The notes: generated by a model from the letters alone, not told the origin. A stretch of 8,156 nt of DNA from an uncultured Bacilli bacterium (GCA_948760655.1 CAQBKK010000049.1:1-8156), one strand, 5' to 3'; shown: positions 1 to 5,961, counted from the first letter of the stretch. Made by a program: numbers and translations.

Positions 1-20
1 CTTTTCCACTTCGGTTTTTT

Positions 21-28
21 ACTCCTTT
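21..28 (-). promoter_or_regulatory. Ribosome binding site of a gene lying beyond the left edge
   Basis: AAAGGAGT on the minus strand lies downstream of the promoter at 48-77. The only start-like codon before the window ends is GTG at 9-7 (then GAA AAG), 12 bases after GGAG, which is longer than usual. The true start may therefore lie outside the window, or the site may be fortuitous in a non-coding RNA. The product cannot be named. Confidence 0.45.
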
Positions 29-47
29 CTCTATTCTACTTTTTTTA

Positions 48-77
48 ATTATACCTTTCTTTCTCAAGCTTTGTCAA
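48..77 (-). promoter_or_regulatory. Near-consensus sigma-A promoter firing leftward off the window
   Basis: On the minus strand a perfect -35 box TTGACA (77-72) is followed after 18 bases by a perfect -10 box TATAAT (53-48). Transcription would start around position 41 and run out of the left edge. A Shine-Dalgarno-like AAAGGAGT follows at 28-21, so the transcript probably encodes a protein. The promoter lies downstream of the terminator at 126-157, so it opens an independent transcription unit. Boxes are read directly; activity is inferred. Confidence 0.8.
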
Positions 78-116
78 TACAAACGAAAAGTTGTAAAATA
101 GTTATAAATTTGTATT
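76..116. repeat. Inverted repeat AATACAAA-N25-TTTGTATT beside the leftward promoter
   Basis: AATACAAA at 76-83 is the perfect reverse complement of TTTGTATT at 109-116. The inner arm overlaps the last two bases of the -35 box at 72-77, and the two arms are 33 bases apart, about three helical turns. This geometry could suit a regulator bound at both half-sites. In sequence this AT-rich an 8-base match within such a span can also arise by chance. Confidence 0.3.
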
Positions 117-125
117 CAAAATAAT

Positions 126-157
126 AAAAAAAGCTATATTTTAAAATACAGCTTTTT
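126..157 (-). terminator. Rho-independent terminator of the redox operon
   Basis: On the minus strand, eight bases after the stop at 165, AAAAAGCT (157-150) pairs with AGCTTTTT (135-128). The stem continues through a G-U pair and an inner self-complementary TATTTTAAAATA section, and ends in a run of seven T (132-126). The mismatch seen on the plus strand (a136/c149) becomes a G-U wobble in minus-strand RNA, so the hairpin is fully paired in the direction of the operon it ends. Confidence 0.85.
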
Positions 158-164
158 CCATTCA

Positions 165-1328
165 TTATTTTGCTAATTTTATTACTATATCACTTTCAGG
201 ATACGAGATACAAGGATGAATGTAATTTTTATCTTTATCACCTAATCTCATATGGTCATCTACTGTTTTTATTTTTCCACTTATCAGTTTACTTCTACAA
301 AAACCACATTCTCCTACATGACATTTACTTGGTGCTAATAAGCCATTTTTTTCTATTGCACTTAATAGAGATTCCTTTCCACTACACTTTATCTCTATTT
401 CTTTTTCATGTGTAAGTACTTTTAGATTGTATTCTTTTTCACTAATTAAATCTATTTCACTTCTAAACGCATCATGTCTTACAAATTTTATAGGTATGTT
501 GTATTCTTTTAATACTTCATTCATTCGTGAATACAAACTAATAGGGCCGCTAACAAAGAAAGAATTTTCTTCTATTATGTATTTATCAATTAGTTCTTTA
601 TCAATAAAGCTTGATGCAAATTCACTATCATCATCGACTACCATTACATAAGCTAATTTTACTTTATCGTTTTTTGAAGTGATTTCTTCTAATTTATCTC
701 TAAAAATAATATCTCCTTTTGATTTTACACCGTAAAGAATTGTTAATTTACAATCTAATGTTCCATCATATATTGCTTCTGCCATGGACATAAAAGGTGT
801 GATTCCACTTTCTCCTGCAACCCCAATAATATGCTTTGCATCTCTTAAACTTTCGTAATAAAAATTGCCCGTTGGGGAGCTGATATTAAATTTATCCCCT
901 ATTTCTACCTGTTCTAAAAAATAATTGGAAACTCTTCCATAAGAAACTCTTTTAATGGTAATCGTATAGATATTTTCAAGTGCCTTTTTAGGGCTTGAAC
1001 TTATTGTATATGGACGATGATAGAGACTTTCTCCTATTGAAACTTCTATACTTATATATTGCCCTGGTTTAAAATAGGCAAGATTTTTTGTATATTCTTC
1101 ATCTGGTTTTAAAACAAAGGTTTTAGTATCTTCATTTTCTTCAATAATGTCTACCACTTTTACGCGTTGTACTTTAGGATGTAATTTTTTTGCCAATTCA
1201 TTTACTGTAAAATTAACATTTATGTTATTAGAGGAAGAATCACGTATAATTTTGATTCGTTCTTTTGTTATTTCATTAAATTTTTCTATATCTTTTTGAT
1301 TTAGCCCATTTAAGTTTATTGTAGACAT
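165..1328 (-). CDS. FAD/NAD(P)H reductase with C-terminal [2Fe-2S] ferredoxin domain
   Basis: Predicted cytoplasmic electron-transfer protein of 387 residues that would pass electrons from NAD(P)H through FAD to a plant-type [2Fe-2S] cluster. Domains in order: a roughly 50-residue N-terminal extension of unknown role; a ferredoxin-reductase-type FAD-binding barrel with RPYTIS at 105-110 and PTGNF at 152-156; an NAD(P)-binding domain with GVAGESGITP at 169-178 and VSGP at 259-262; and a ferredoxin domain whose cluster ligands are C336, C341, C344 and C373 (Cx4Cx2C, then C after 28 residues). All expected motifs are intact. The ATG shares one base with the TAA of the upstream flavoenzyme gene (TAATG), and its strong GAGGAGG site (1342-1336) lies inside that gene's last codons, indicating translational coupling. 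I infer that it is the dedicated electron donor of that flavoenzyme. No transmembrane segment or signal peptide is seen. The partner assignment is inference; the domain call is firm. Confidence 0.9.
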   Translation of the reverse strand: MSTINLNGLNQKDIEKFNEITKERIKIIRDSSSNNINVNFTVNELAKKLHPKVQRVKVVDIIEENEDTKTFVLKPDEEYTKNLAYFKPGQYISIEVSIGESLYHRPYTISSSPKKALENIYTITIKRVSYGRVSNYFLEQVEIGDKFNISSPTGNFYYESLRDAKHIIGVAGESGITPFMSMAEAIYDGTLDCKLTILYGVKSKGDIIFRDKLEEITSKNDKVKLAYVMVVDDDSEFASSFIDKELIDKYIIEENSFFVSGPISLYSRMNEVLKEYNIPIKFVRHDAFRSEIDLISEKEYNLKVLTHEKEIEIKCSGKESLLSAIEKNGLLAPSKCHVGECGFCRSKLISGKIKTVDDHMRLGDKDKNYIHPCISYPESDIVIKLAK

Positions 1329-2872
1329 TAAAATTCCTCCTCTCTTACGTCATTCTGTATATCTCTTAATGTTTGTTTGGCTGCTAATTCTCCTGATAAA
1401 TAGGTAGCACCGTAGCCAGATAAGTATGTACCAAATCCTCCACAAAATCTTAAATTTTTTATATAATTTTCGCCTTCTTTGCTTAAAAGTCTCGGTAGTA
1501 AATTGTCTAATCCTGTTGCTTTGTAACCAAAAATGACTCCATCAGGATGTTTTGTGAATCTTGCAAATGTTACTGGTGTTGCTATTTCTATTTCTTCTAT
1601 ATAGGGTTTGATTTTTATTCCCGTTGTTTTTTCAAATGTTTCTATTAAATTAGAAGCTATTTCTTCTTTTATTTTAAAATAATTTTTTTCATTTACATTT
1701 TTAGAGAAAGTATCTCCAAAGAATAGTGTTGTAAAATTTAATATTGTTGTTCCTTTGGGAGAACAAGAGGGAACGACATTATTTAAAACCGTGACTATAC
1801 TACTAGTATTTTTTAAGCTATTCATATTTTGAAATTCTTTTGTACTGTTCAAAGAATTATAGATTACATATTGGTAATCTGTTAATTGCAAGTCTTCTGC
1901 TGTTTGATTTAACCCTATATAAATAGAAAAACCACGAGCTCCTAAAACTCTAGAGTTTGTTAATTTTATAGCTTCTTTAGGTACTACGGGATGTGGTATC
2001 ATACTCCCATATACCATTGTTGGTGAAACAGATGAAATAATATGATTTGAGCGATATATTTCGTTATTTGTTAGTTCTACTCCAGCTATTCTTTTTTCTT
2101 TAAATAGAATTTCTTTTACACTCGATGCGTATTTTATTACTCCACCATTTTTCTCTATTTCTTCTGCAAGTATTACACTGATTTCATGACTTCTTTTATG
2201 AGGAACTTGTGCACCAAAAGAAATATAAGAATACAACCAAGAAGCAAAGTGAACGAAGCTTAATGTATTACTAGCACTTCCTAAATAAATCCAACAAGAA
2301 GTTAGTATTTCTTGGGCTTTTTTGGGCATTTTTAAAGCATCTAAAACTTTTTCTACAGAATGGGTAGAAACTTTCATAAAGTTTTCGTATTCTGTTTTTA
2401 AGATTTCTTCTTTTACATGACCTGCATTTTCTTCAACGTAAATTAACGCATCTTTTATTTCAATAGCAAGATTAAAAAAGTTTTGTAATGCTTCTCTACT
2501 TTCAGGTACATATTCTTCCATTTTTTCAATATATTTATCGATTCCAAAAGGCATTTTGTAATCTATTTTGTCTTCTATGCTGTACACGTGATAAGCTTCT
2601 TTGGAAGGAACAAAATCAATTTTTTCTGCAATTCCTAACTTTTCAAATAGTTTATAAATTTTTCCAGGATTTTCTTTTTTACCATATTCTAATAATTGGT
2701 GTAGGCTTACATCAAACTCGAATCTTCCTCGAATAAAGCTAGTTGCAAGACCCCCTGGAACTGGATTACTTTCTATTACTAAAACTTTTTTTTCTTTTTT
2801 TGCTAGTTCAAGTGCAGCAATAAGACCAGCATTCCCCGCACCAATTACAATTACATCGTATTTATCGTTCAT
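1328..2872 (-). CDS. CrtI/RetSat-like FAD-dependent oxidoreductase (phytoene desaturase superfamily)
   Basis: A 514-residue flavoprotein of the phytoene desaturase/carotenoid isomerase/retinol saturase group, whose members desaturate, saturate or isomerise polyenes and other lipids. The N-terminal Rossmann motif is GAGNAG at 11-16 with acidic E34 about 20 residues on, followed by the second glycine pair GG at 40-41 and RFEFD at 50-54. The C-terminal FAD-binding segment is RFCGGFGTYLSGYGATYLSG, near 475-494. Length is normal for the group. I chose ATG 2872 over the in-frame ATG at 2890: GAGAGGG lies six bases upstream of 2872, whereas 2890 has no ribosome site and falls almost on the predicted transcription start. 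The 3' end is coupled to the [2Fe-2S] reductase gene. The substrate is unknown: no phytoene synthase, squalene/phytoene enzyme or carotenoid cluster is in the window. A role on dietary or membrane lipids is possible but not shown. Confidence 0.88.
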   Translation of the reverse strand: MNDKYDVIVIGAGNAGLIAALELAKKEKKVLVIESNPVPGGLATSFIRGRFEFDVSLHQLLEYGKKENPGKIYKLFEKLGIAEKIDFVPSKEAYHVYSIEDKIDYKMPFGIDKYIEKMEEYVPESREALQNFFNLAIEIKDALIYVEENAGHVKEEILKTEYENFMKVSTHSVEKVLDALKMPKKAQEILTSCWIYLGSASNTLSFVHFASWLYSYISFGAQVPHKRSHEISVILAEEIEKNGGVIKYASSVKEILFKEKRIAGVELTNNEIYRSNHIISSVSPTMVYGSMIPHPVVPKEAIKLTNSRVLGARGFSIYIGLNQTAEDLQLTDYQYVIYNSLNSTKEFQNMNSLKNTSSIVTVLNNVVPSCSPKGTTILNFTTLFFGDTFSKNVNEKNYFKIKEEIASNLIETFEKTTGIKIKPYIEEIEIATPVTFARFTKHPDGVIFGYKATGLDNLLPRLLSKEGENYIKNLRFCGGFGTYLSGYGATYLSGELAAKQTLRDIQNDVREEEF

Positions 2873-2899
2873 GTCTAACCCTCTCTTCATTATAAAAAT

Positions 2900-2928
2900 A
2901 TTATAACACGAGGGGGTTCGTTAGTAAA
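2900..2928 (-). promoter_or_regulatory. Extended -10 promoter of the redox operon
   Basis: Minus-strand -10 box TATAAT (2905-2900) is preceded by TG one base upstream (TGTTATAAT, an extended -10), with -35 box TTTACT (2928-2923) at the ideal 17-base spacing. The transcript should begin near 2893, giving a leader of about 20 bases that carries the GAGAGGG ribosome site for the start at 2872. Boxes are read directly; the start point is inferred from spacing. Confidence 0.8.
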
Positions 2929-2945
2929 ATCAATTTTATTTTACT
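2923..2945. promoter_or_regulatory. Candidate operator: AGTAAAAT-N7-ATTTTACT over the -35 box
   Basis: A perfect 8-base inverted repeat (2923-2930 and 2938-2945, seven-base spacer) covers the entire -35 box of the redox operon promoter. It has no T-run on the minus strand, so it does not look like a terminator of the upstream kinase gene. Placement over -35 suits a repressor such as a TetR- or MarR-type dimer, but no such regulator gene is nearby. The composition is nearly all A/T, so coincidence is possible. Confidence 0.4.
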
Positions 2946-2992
2946 TTCCTTTTCTCTATGTTATATAATGAATTTTGTAAATGTTTCTTTTT

Positions 2993-3835
2993 TTATTTTT
3001 GTAATTTTATAATATGACCAAGAGCTCCCCTATTATTTAAAACTTTATAGATATATTGGGTTCCTTTTTGAAAACAAATGGAAAAAAAATCTTCTTCTAT
3101 GACTCTATTGTTTGTTACATACTCTTTTAAAATAATAGAAAAAAAGGCATCTCCCGCACCATTTTCATCTATTTCTTGGTATGGATTTTCTAATATATAT
3201 TTTTTTTCTAACTCTTTTGTTGCAAATGAAATTCCTTTTTTTCCAAAGGTAACAATAAGTAATTTCAAATCAAAGACAGTACATAATTCTTGTAAAGTTA
3301 CATTAAATTTATTCTTTATAATTTTGTAAGCTTTTTCATTTATATTGATGATTACAAATGGTTGTAAAAGAGAGGTTATCTTCTTTGTATCTAAATAAAT
3401 AAAATTTCTAGCCCTTCCTAAATCAAGTACTTTTTCACAATCCACTTTTTCTAAATTTCGTAAAGTATTTTTCGTTACATTATCTACAACCAGAATATCT
3501 TCTTTTTCTATTTTTAAATGATAATCCGATTTATCTTCTATCCAATAACGTATTCCATTATATTCTTTTGTTGATTTTCCATCTATACAATAAATTCGAT
3601 TTGTATTTTTTGGAATTTTTTTTATTTCTGATTCTATTTTTAACTTTTCTAAATTTTGTAAAGCAAATTTTCCTGTTTCATCCATTCCAACAGTTCCATA
3701 GATTTTTGTTTTTTCTCCTAAATAGGATAAATTAATAATGATATTCTCCCATGATTTTCCATTCATTCTTCCTAAATATTTGTTCTTTTCATAATAATAA
3801 TCTACAACTATTGATCCCATTCCAATAAATTTCAT
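2993..3835 (-). CDS. PfkB-family carbohydrate kinase
   Basis: A 280-residue ribokinase/PfkB-fold kinase expected to phosphorylate a sugar or sugar derivative with ATP in the cytoplasm. The N-terminal strand and first loop read IGMGSIVVD (4-12). The family's substrate-binding G/N region is NGKSWENIIINLSYLG (25-40), followed by GTVGMDETG (47-55). The C-terminal signature is DENGAGDAF, with GAGD at 226-229 supplying the anion hole and D229 the catalytic base. The usual DTxGAGD Thr is replaced by Asn (ENGAGD). Start 3835 is preferred over an upstream in-frame codon at 3883: it has GGGAG eight bases upstream, lies one base after the stop of the SIS gene, and gives the proper family N-terminus. The pair resembles FrlB (SIS deglycase) and FrlD (PfkB kinase) of fructoselysine catabolism in order and type. 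Specificity cannot be read from sequence, and ribokinase-, fructokinase- or nucleoside-like substrates remain open. Confidence 0.85.
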   Translation of the reverse strand: MKFIGMGSIVVDYYYEKNKYLGRMNGKSWENIIINLSYLGEKTKIYGTVGMDETGKFALQNLEKLKIESEIKKIPKNTNRIYCIDGKSTKEYNGIRYWIEDKSDYHLKIEKEDILVVDNVTKNTLRNLEKVDCEKVLDLGRARNFIYLDTKKITSLLQPFVIININEKAYKIIKNKFNVTLQELCTVFDLKLLIVTFGKKGISFATKELEKKYILENPYQEIDENGAGDAFFSIILKEYVTNNRVIEEDFFSICFQKGTQYIYKVLNNRGALGHIIKLQK

Positions 3836-3836
3836 C

Positions 3837-4757
3837 TTACATACTCCCTTTAAAGTGGTATAGGTTTCTAACAATCGGAGCATATTTTACATGAGATAAA
3901 TCTTTTTTAGTTTCTTTAGAGAGTTGATAAACAAAAGAATAAGCTTGTCTCATTAAGTCATAATCTATAAGAACACTATCTTTTTCTTTGCTTTCTAAAA
4001 TTAAAATATGTTCATAAACTTTAGGTATATTTTCTAATAAAACATAATCAAGTTCACTTTTATTTCCTAATAAATAAATCAACTTACTTTTTTTCTTGCT
4101 TGATAATGTACTACGGCCATGACAATAGGAATATTTATCATGAAGTATTATACTAGAAAAACCTGCTTCTACAAATGTCGATTCTAAAAAGTATGCAGTT
4201 GTTATACTATTATAATCATAAAGAACTTCAAAATCTAAGCCAAGCTCTAATGTAGCCAAATATTTTTTATCTCTTAACTTCTCTATTTTTTCTAAACCAT
4301 CACAATAATAATGGATTAGAAGAGAAATTGGCACCAATGTTCTTGCTAAAGAAATAAAACTTTCTTCTTTATCTAATACTTCATAAGTAAGCATTTCTAC
4401 CTCTTTATTTGTTTTTTTACTTTCTGTTAAAACATATTTGTTTATATTTCCATATTTTAATAAATTTTTTACTCCATTACTTTTTCCACTTGCACTTACA
4501 ATAATTTCGTTATCATAGTTTTTTAGATTATTATAATAAATATGACTTATTTCTTGTGTATTACATAAAATATTGTTTTTATTTTCTAAAACTTTTGTAA
4601 GGAATCTGGCAACTACCATACTTCCTCCCACCCCAGTAATCAGCGTATTTCCTTCTATTCTTTTTAAAGAATCATAAAATGATTCTCTCGTATGTTCTCT
4701 ACTGTATTTTATTCTTTCCTCTAATTGTTTAAAATTATAATCTGTTAATTTTCCCAT
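3837..4757 (-). CDS. Double SIS-domain sugar-phosphate isomerase/deglycase-like protein
   Basis: A 306-residue soluble protein with two SIS (sugar isomerase) lobes, the fold of GlmS, AgaS and the deglycases FrlB/GfrF. Lobe 1 carries the phosphosugar-loop candidates GVGGS (42-46) and SASGKSNG (88-95). Lobe 2 contains E192 and E197 followed by CHGRS (212-216), lining up with the helix glutamate and the HG(P) motif of GlmS-type lobes. The Pro usually following HG is Arg here. It lacks a glutaminase domain, so it is not a full GlmS, and it is somewhat shorter than typical FrlB. The start is supported by AGAGGTG seven bases upstream. It follows the WYL-type regulator gene by 54 bases and precedes the PfkB kinase by one base, so the two enzymes are almost certainly co-translated. 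I infer action on the kinase product or precursor; isomerase versus deglycase is undecided. Confidence 0.75.
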   Translation of the reverse strand: MGKLTDYNFKQLEERIKYSREHTRESFYDSLKRIEGNTLITGVGGSMVVARFLTKVLENKNNILCNTQEISHIYYNNLKNYDNEIIVSASGKSNGVKNLLKYGNINKYVLTESKKTNKEVEMLTYEVLDKEESFISLARTLVPISLLIHYYCDGLEKIEKLRDKKYLATLELGLDFEVLYDYNSITTAYFLESTFVEAGFSSIILHDKYSYCHGRSTLSSKKKSKLIYLLGNKSELDYVLLENIPKVYEHILILESKEKDSVLIDYDLMRQAYSFVYQLSKETKKDLSHVKYAPIVRNLYHFKGSM

Positions 4758-4777
4758 TTAAAAACACCTCTACACTG

Positions 4778-4783
4778 AGTATA
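4778..4783 (-). promoter_or_regulatory. Possible -10 box upstream of the SIS gene
   Basis: TATACT on the minus strand lies 20 bases upstream of the SIS start, in the 54-base gap after the regulator gene. No convincing -35 box sits 16-18 bases upstream and there is no TG extension. A start point near 4771 would place the AGAGGTG ribosome site at the very 5' end. This could be an activator-dependent internal promoter, or chance; the gene may simply be transcribed from upstream. Confidence 0.25.
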
Positions 4784-4811
4784 TAAAAAGAAGAGGAAGT
4801 ATTTCGGCAGG

Positions 4812-5375
4812 TTAATAAAATTCATTTAAAAGGATTATTTTTTTTATTCGATCAAAAGAAAAATGTCTTAAATCTTTTTTTGTTTCACAGAAAGCTGCAC
4901 ACCCAAAAGAACTTCCATAATAAATTAAATGAAAAGGATGAATAATACGTTCTCTTTCTTTTTTTCCTTCTGTATAATATGTAATTTTTACTTTCCGTTT
5001 TTCTTTAATAGCTCGACTTATTATTTTAAAGGTAGAATTTTTGGTATTCAAAGACATTTCTTCATCATAAGCTAAACATTTTAACTTTTGAATTAAATTT
5101 TGGATTTCTTTTGTTTTAGGAGTTAGTTTTTCTAGCAATGCATAATCATTTTTTGTTATGACTTGATTAGGAAGATAAGCATGATTTTTTAATACATACC
5201 CACCATAAGGTCCTTTAATTGTTTCAATAATAAAACCAGACATTTCTAAATCCTCTTTATAGGTTCTTACCATTCTTTCTGTTACTTCAAGTTTTAATGC
5301 CAATTCTTTTAGTGTATATTTTCTTCCATTACTTAAATATTTAATTAATAATAATTCATTTGCTAATTTACTCAT
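4812..5375 (-). CDS. Short HTH/WYL-like transcriptional regulator
   Basis: A 187-residue DNA-binding protein. Residues 20-45 form a winged-helix HTH of the HTH_11/DeoR-like type (TLKELALKLEVTERMVRTYK), with the wing reading GPYGGYVL at 55-62, as in YafY/PafBC-type regulators. Residues about 115-187 match the WYL fold in pattern: a strand RKVKITYY, then HPFHLIYYGSSFGCAAF and a closing LRHFSFDRIKKI. The signature W-Y-L triplet is degenerate (FGC, 157-159), and the usual C-terminal WCX extension is absent, so it is much shorter than the roughly 300-residue norm. Start 5375 (ATG) is chosen over the in-frame GTG at 5384, because that GTG falls in GTGAT, a partial Shine-Dalgarno. It follows the ferritin-like gene by 26 bases and precedes the SIS gene, so it is a likely local regulator of the SIS-PfkB pair. 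Ligand unknown. Confidence 0.78.
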   Translation of the reverse strand: MSKLANELLLIKYLSNGRKYTLKELALKLEVTERMVRTYKEDLEMSGFIIETIKGPYGGYVLKNHAYLPNQVITKNDYALLEKLTPKTKEIQNLIQKLKCLAYDEEMSLNTKNSTFKIISRAIKEKRKVKITYYTEGKKERERIIHPFHLIYYGSSFGCAAFCETKKDLRHFSFDRIKKIILLNEFY

Positions 5376-5401
5376 AATTATCACAAGTAAATCATAACAA
5401 A

Positions 5402-5896
5402 TTATTTTTCTTCTTGGTAGAGTTTACTAAAAATTTCTATATGCAATCGTTCATCAAGAATAATTCGTTTTAAAATATATTTTACATTTTCATCTTCGGT
5501 TTCTTCTATTATTTTTTCATAGTTTTGAATAGCAAGTTCTTCTAAACCAATATTATCTAAAAGCATTTTTTTCCATTCTTTTTCATAGGTTACAAATTCT
5601 CCATTCCACCATTTGGTTGTTCCGTTTTGTACCCCTACAAAAAAGGGAGTTAATCCAAGCTTTTCTATCAACAATCCAAGAATTTCTAAATGATGCATTT
5701 CTGTTATCGCTACTTCTTTTAATATTTTTTTTCTTTCTTCATTAGCATGCATAATCATCATTTGAAAAGTATAATTATGAATAGCAGTGTCTTCACTTAT
5801 CTCTCCTGCATATAAATTTAAAATTTTTTTAGCAAGTTCAATATCTTTTTTCTCTACTTTTATTTCTGGATAAGGTATATCTATACTGTATCGCAT
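5402..5896 (-). CDS. Ferritin-like diiron-type protein
   Basis: A 164-residue, mostly helical protein of the ferritin-like four-helix-bundle superfamily (rubrerythrin, Mn-catalase and CotJC-like proteins). Metal-ligand candidates are placed as expected: a helix-1 carboxylate around E35; E66xxH69 in helix 2 (ITEMHHLEIL); E119/E120 in helix 3 (GLEELAIQNY); and E149xxH152 in helix 4 (LDERLHIEIF). It may bind an Fe or Mn pair and act on peroxide or oxygen, or store metal. It has no rubredoxin domain (no CxxC pairs), so it is not a full rubrerythrin. Start 5896 (ATG) has AGGTGAT immediately upstream (5907-5901); an in-frame GTG at 5905 lies inside that site and is rejected. It is first in the cluster with the WYL-type regulator. 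A functional link with the sugar genes downstream is not evident. The exact subfamily is uncertain. Confidence 0.75.
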   Translation of the reverse strand: MRYSIDIPYPEIKVEKKDIELAKKILNLYAGEISEDTAIHNYTFQMMIMHANEERKKILKEVAITEMHHLEILGLLIEKLGLTPFFVGVQNGTTKWWNGEFVTYEKEWKKMLLDNIGLEELAIQNYEKIIEETEDENVKYILKRIILDERLHIEIFSKLYQEEK

Positions 5897-5900
5897 TATT

Positions 5901-5907
5901 ATCACCT
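5901..5907 (-). promoter_or_regulatory. Ribosome binding site that decides the ferritin-like start
   Basis: AGGTGAT on the minus strand is complementary to the 3' end of 16S rRNA (AUCACCU) and lies four bases before ATG 5896. The in-frame GTG at 5905 is part of this site, so a start there would have no ribosome site of its own. The next gene (5375) shows a weaker copy of the same arrangement (GTGATAATTATG). Confidence 0.7.
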
Positions 5908-5920
5908 AATTAACTATATG

Positions 5921-5953
5921 AAAAAAAAGAACCTTTATACTAAAAAGTTCCTT
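5921..5953 (-). terminator. Rho-independent terminator after the pseudouridine synthase gene
   Basis: Minus-strand AAGGAAC (5953-5947) pairs with GTTCTTT (5932-5926), with one G-U pair. The stem is extended inward by TTT/AAA across a one-base bulge, and is followed by a T-run reaching 5921 (eight T from 5928). It begins about 22 bases after the TGA at 5976 and separates the RNA-modification operon from the ferritin-like gene. Confidence 0.8.
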
Positions 5954-5961
5954 ACAATCAA
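5934..5961 (-). promoter_or_regulatory. Possible promoter embedded in the terminator, for the ferritin-like gene
   Basis: Minus-strand TTGATT (5961-5956) and TATAAA (5939-5934) are 16 bases apart and would start transcription in the 3' arm of the terminator hairpin, giving a leader of about 30 bases before 5896. Each box is imperfect (4/6 and 5/6). It is the best promoter I can find between the terminator and this gene. Confidence 0.4.

Noticed and set aside
1..20. Plus-strand CCACTTCGG followed by six T as the right arm of a terminator
   Set aside because: The pairing arm would lie outside the window, and a strong minus-strand promoter reads straight through here, so this cannot be supported.
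170..415. Plus-strand open frame of 81 codons opposite the [2Fe-2S] reductase gene
   Set aside because: Fully antisense to a well-supported gene; the product is a low-complexity Leu/His/Tyr-rich string with no family resemblance.
427..651. Plus-strand open frame of 74 codons opposite the same gene
   Set aside because: Antisense shadow of the NAD(P)-binding domain region; no convincing ribosome site or motif.
2488..2736. Plus-strand open frame of 82 codons opposite the CrtI-like gene
   Set aside because: Antisense to a conserved flavoprotein; composition is a by-product of AT-rich coding on the other strand.
3078..3329. Plus-strand open frame of 83 codons opposite the PfkB gene
   Set aside because: Antisense to the kinase C-terminal half, including near its GAGD region; no independent support.
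4767..4800. Possible hairpin pairing the SIS gene's ribosome site (AGAGG) with an upstream CCTCT
   Set aside because: Only five base pairs across a loop of about 20 bases; too weak to claim as a switch.
2993..5896. A new defence or nucleotide-signalling system based on the WYL-type regulator
   Set aside because: WYL-type regulators do occur with defence loci, but no nuclease, cyclase, helicase, toxin or membrane effector is present; the sugar-phosphate reading is simpler.
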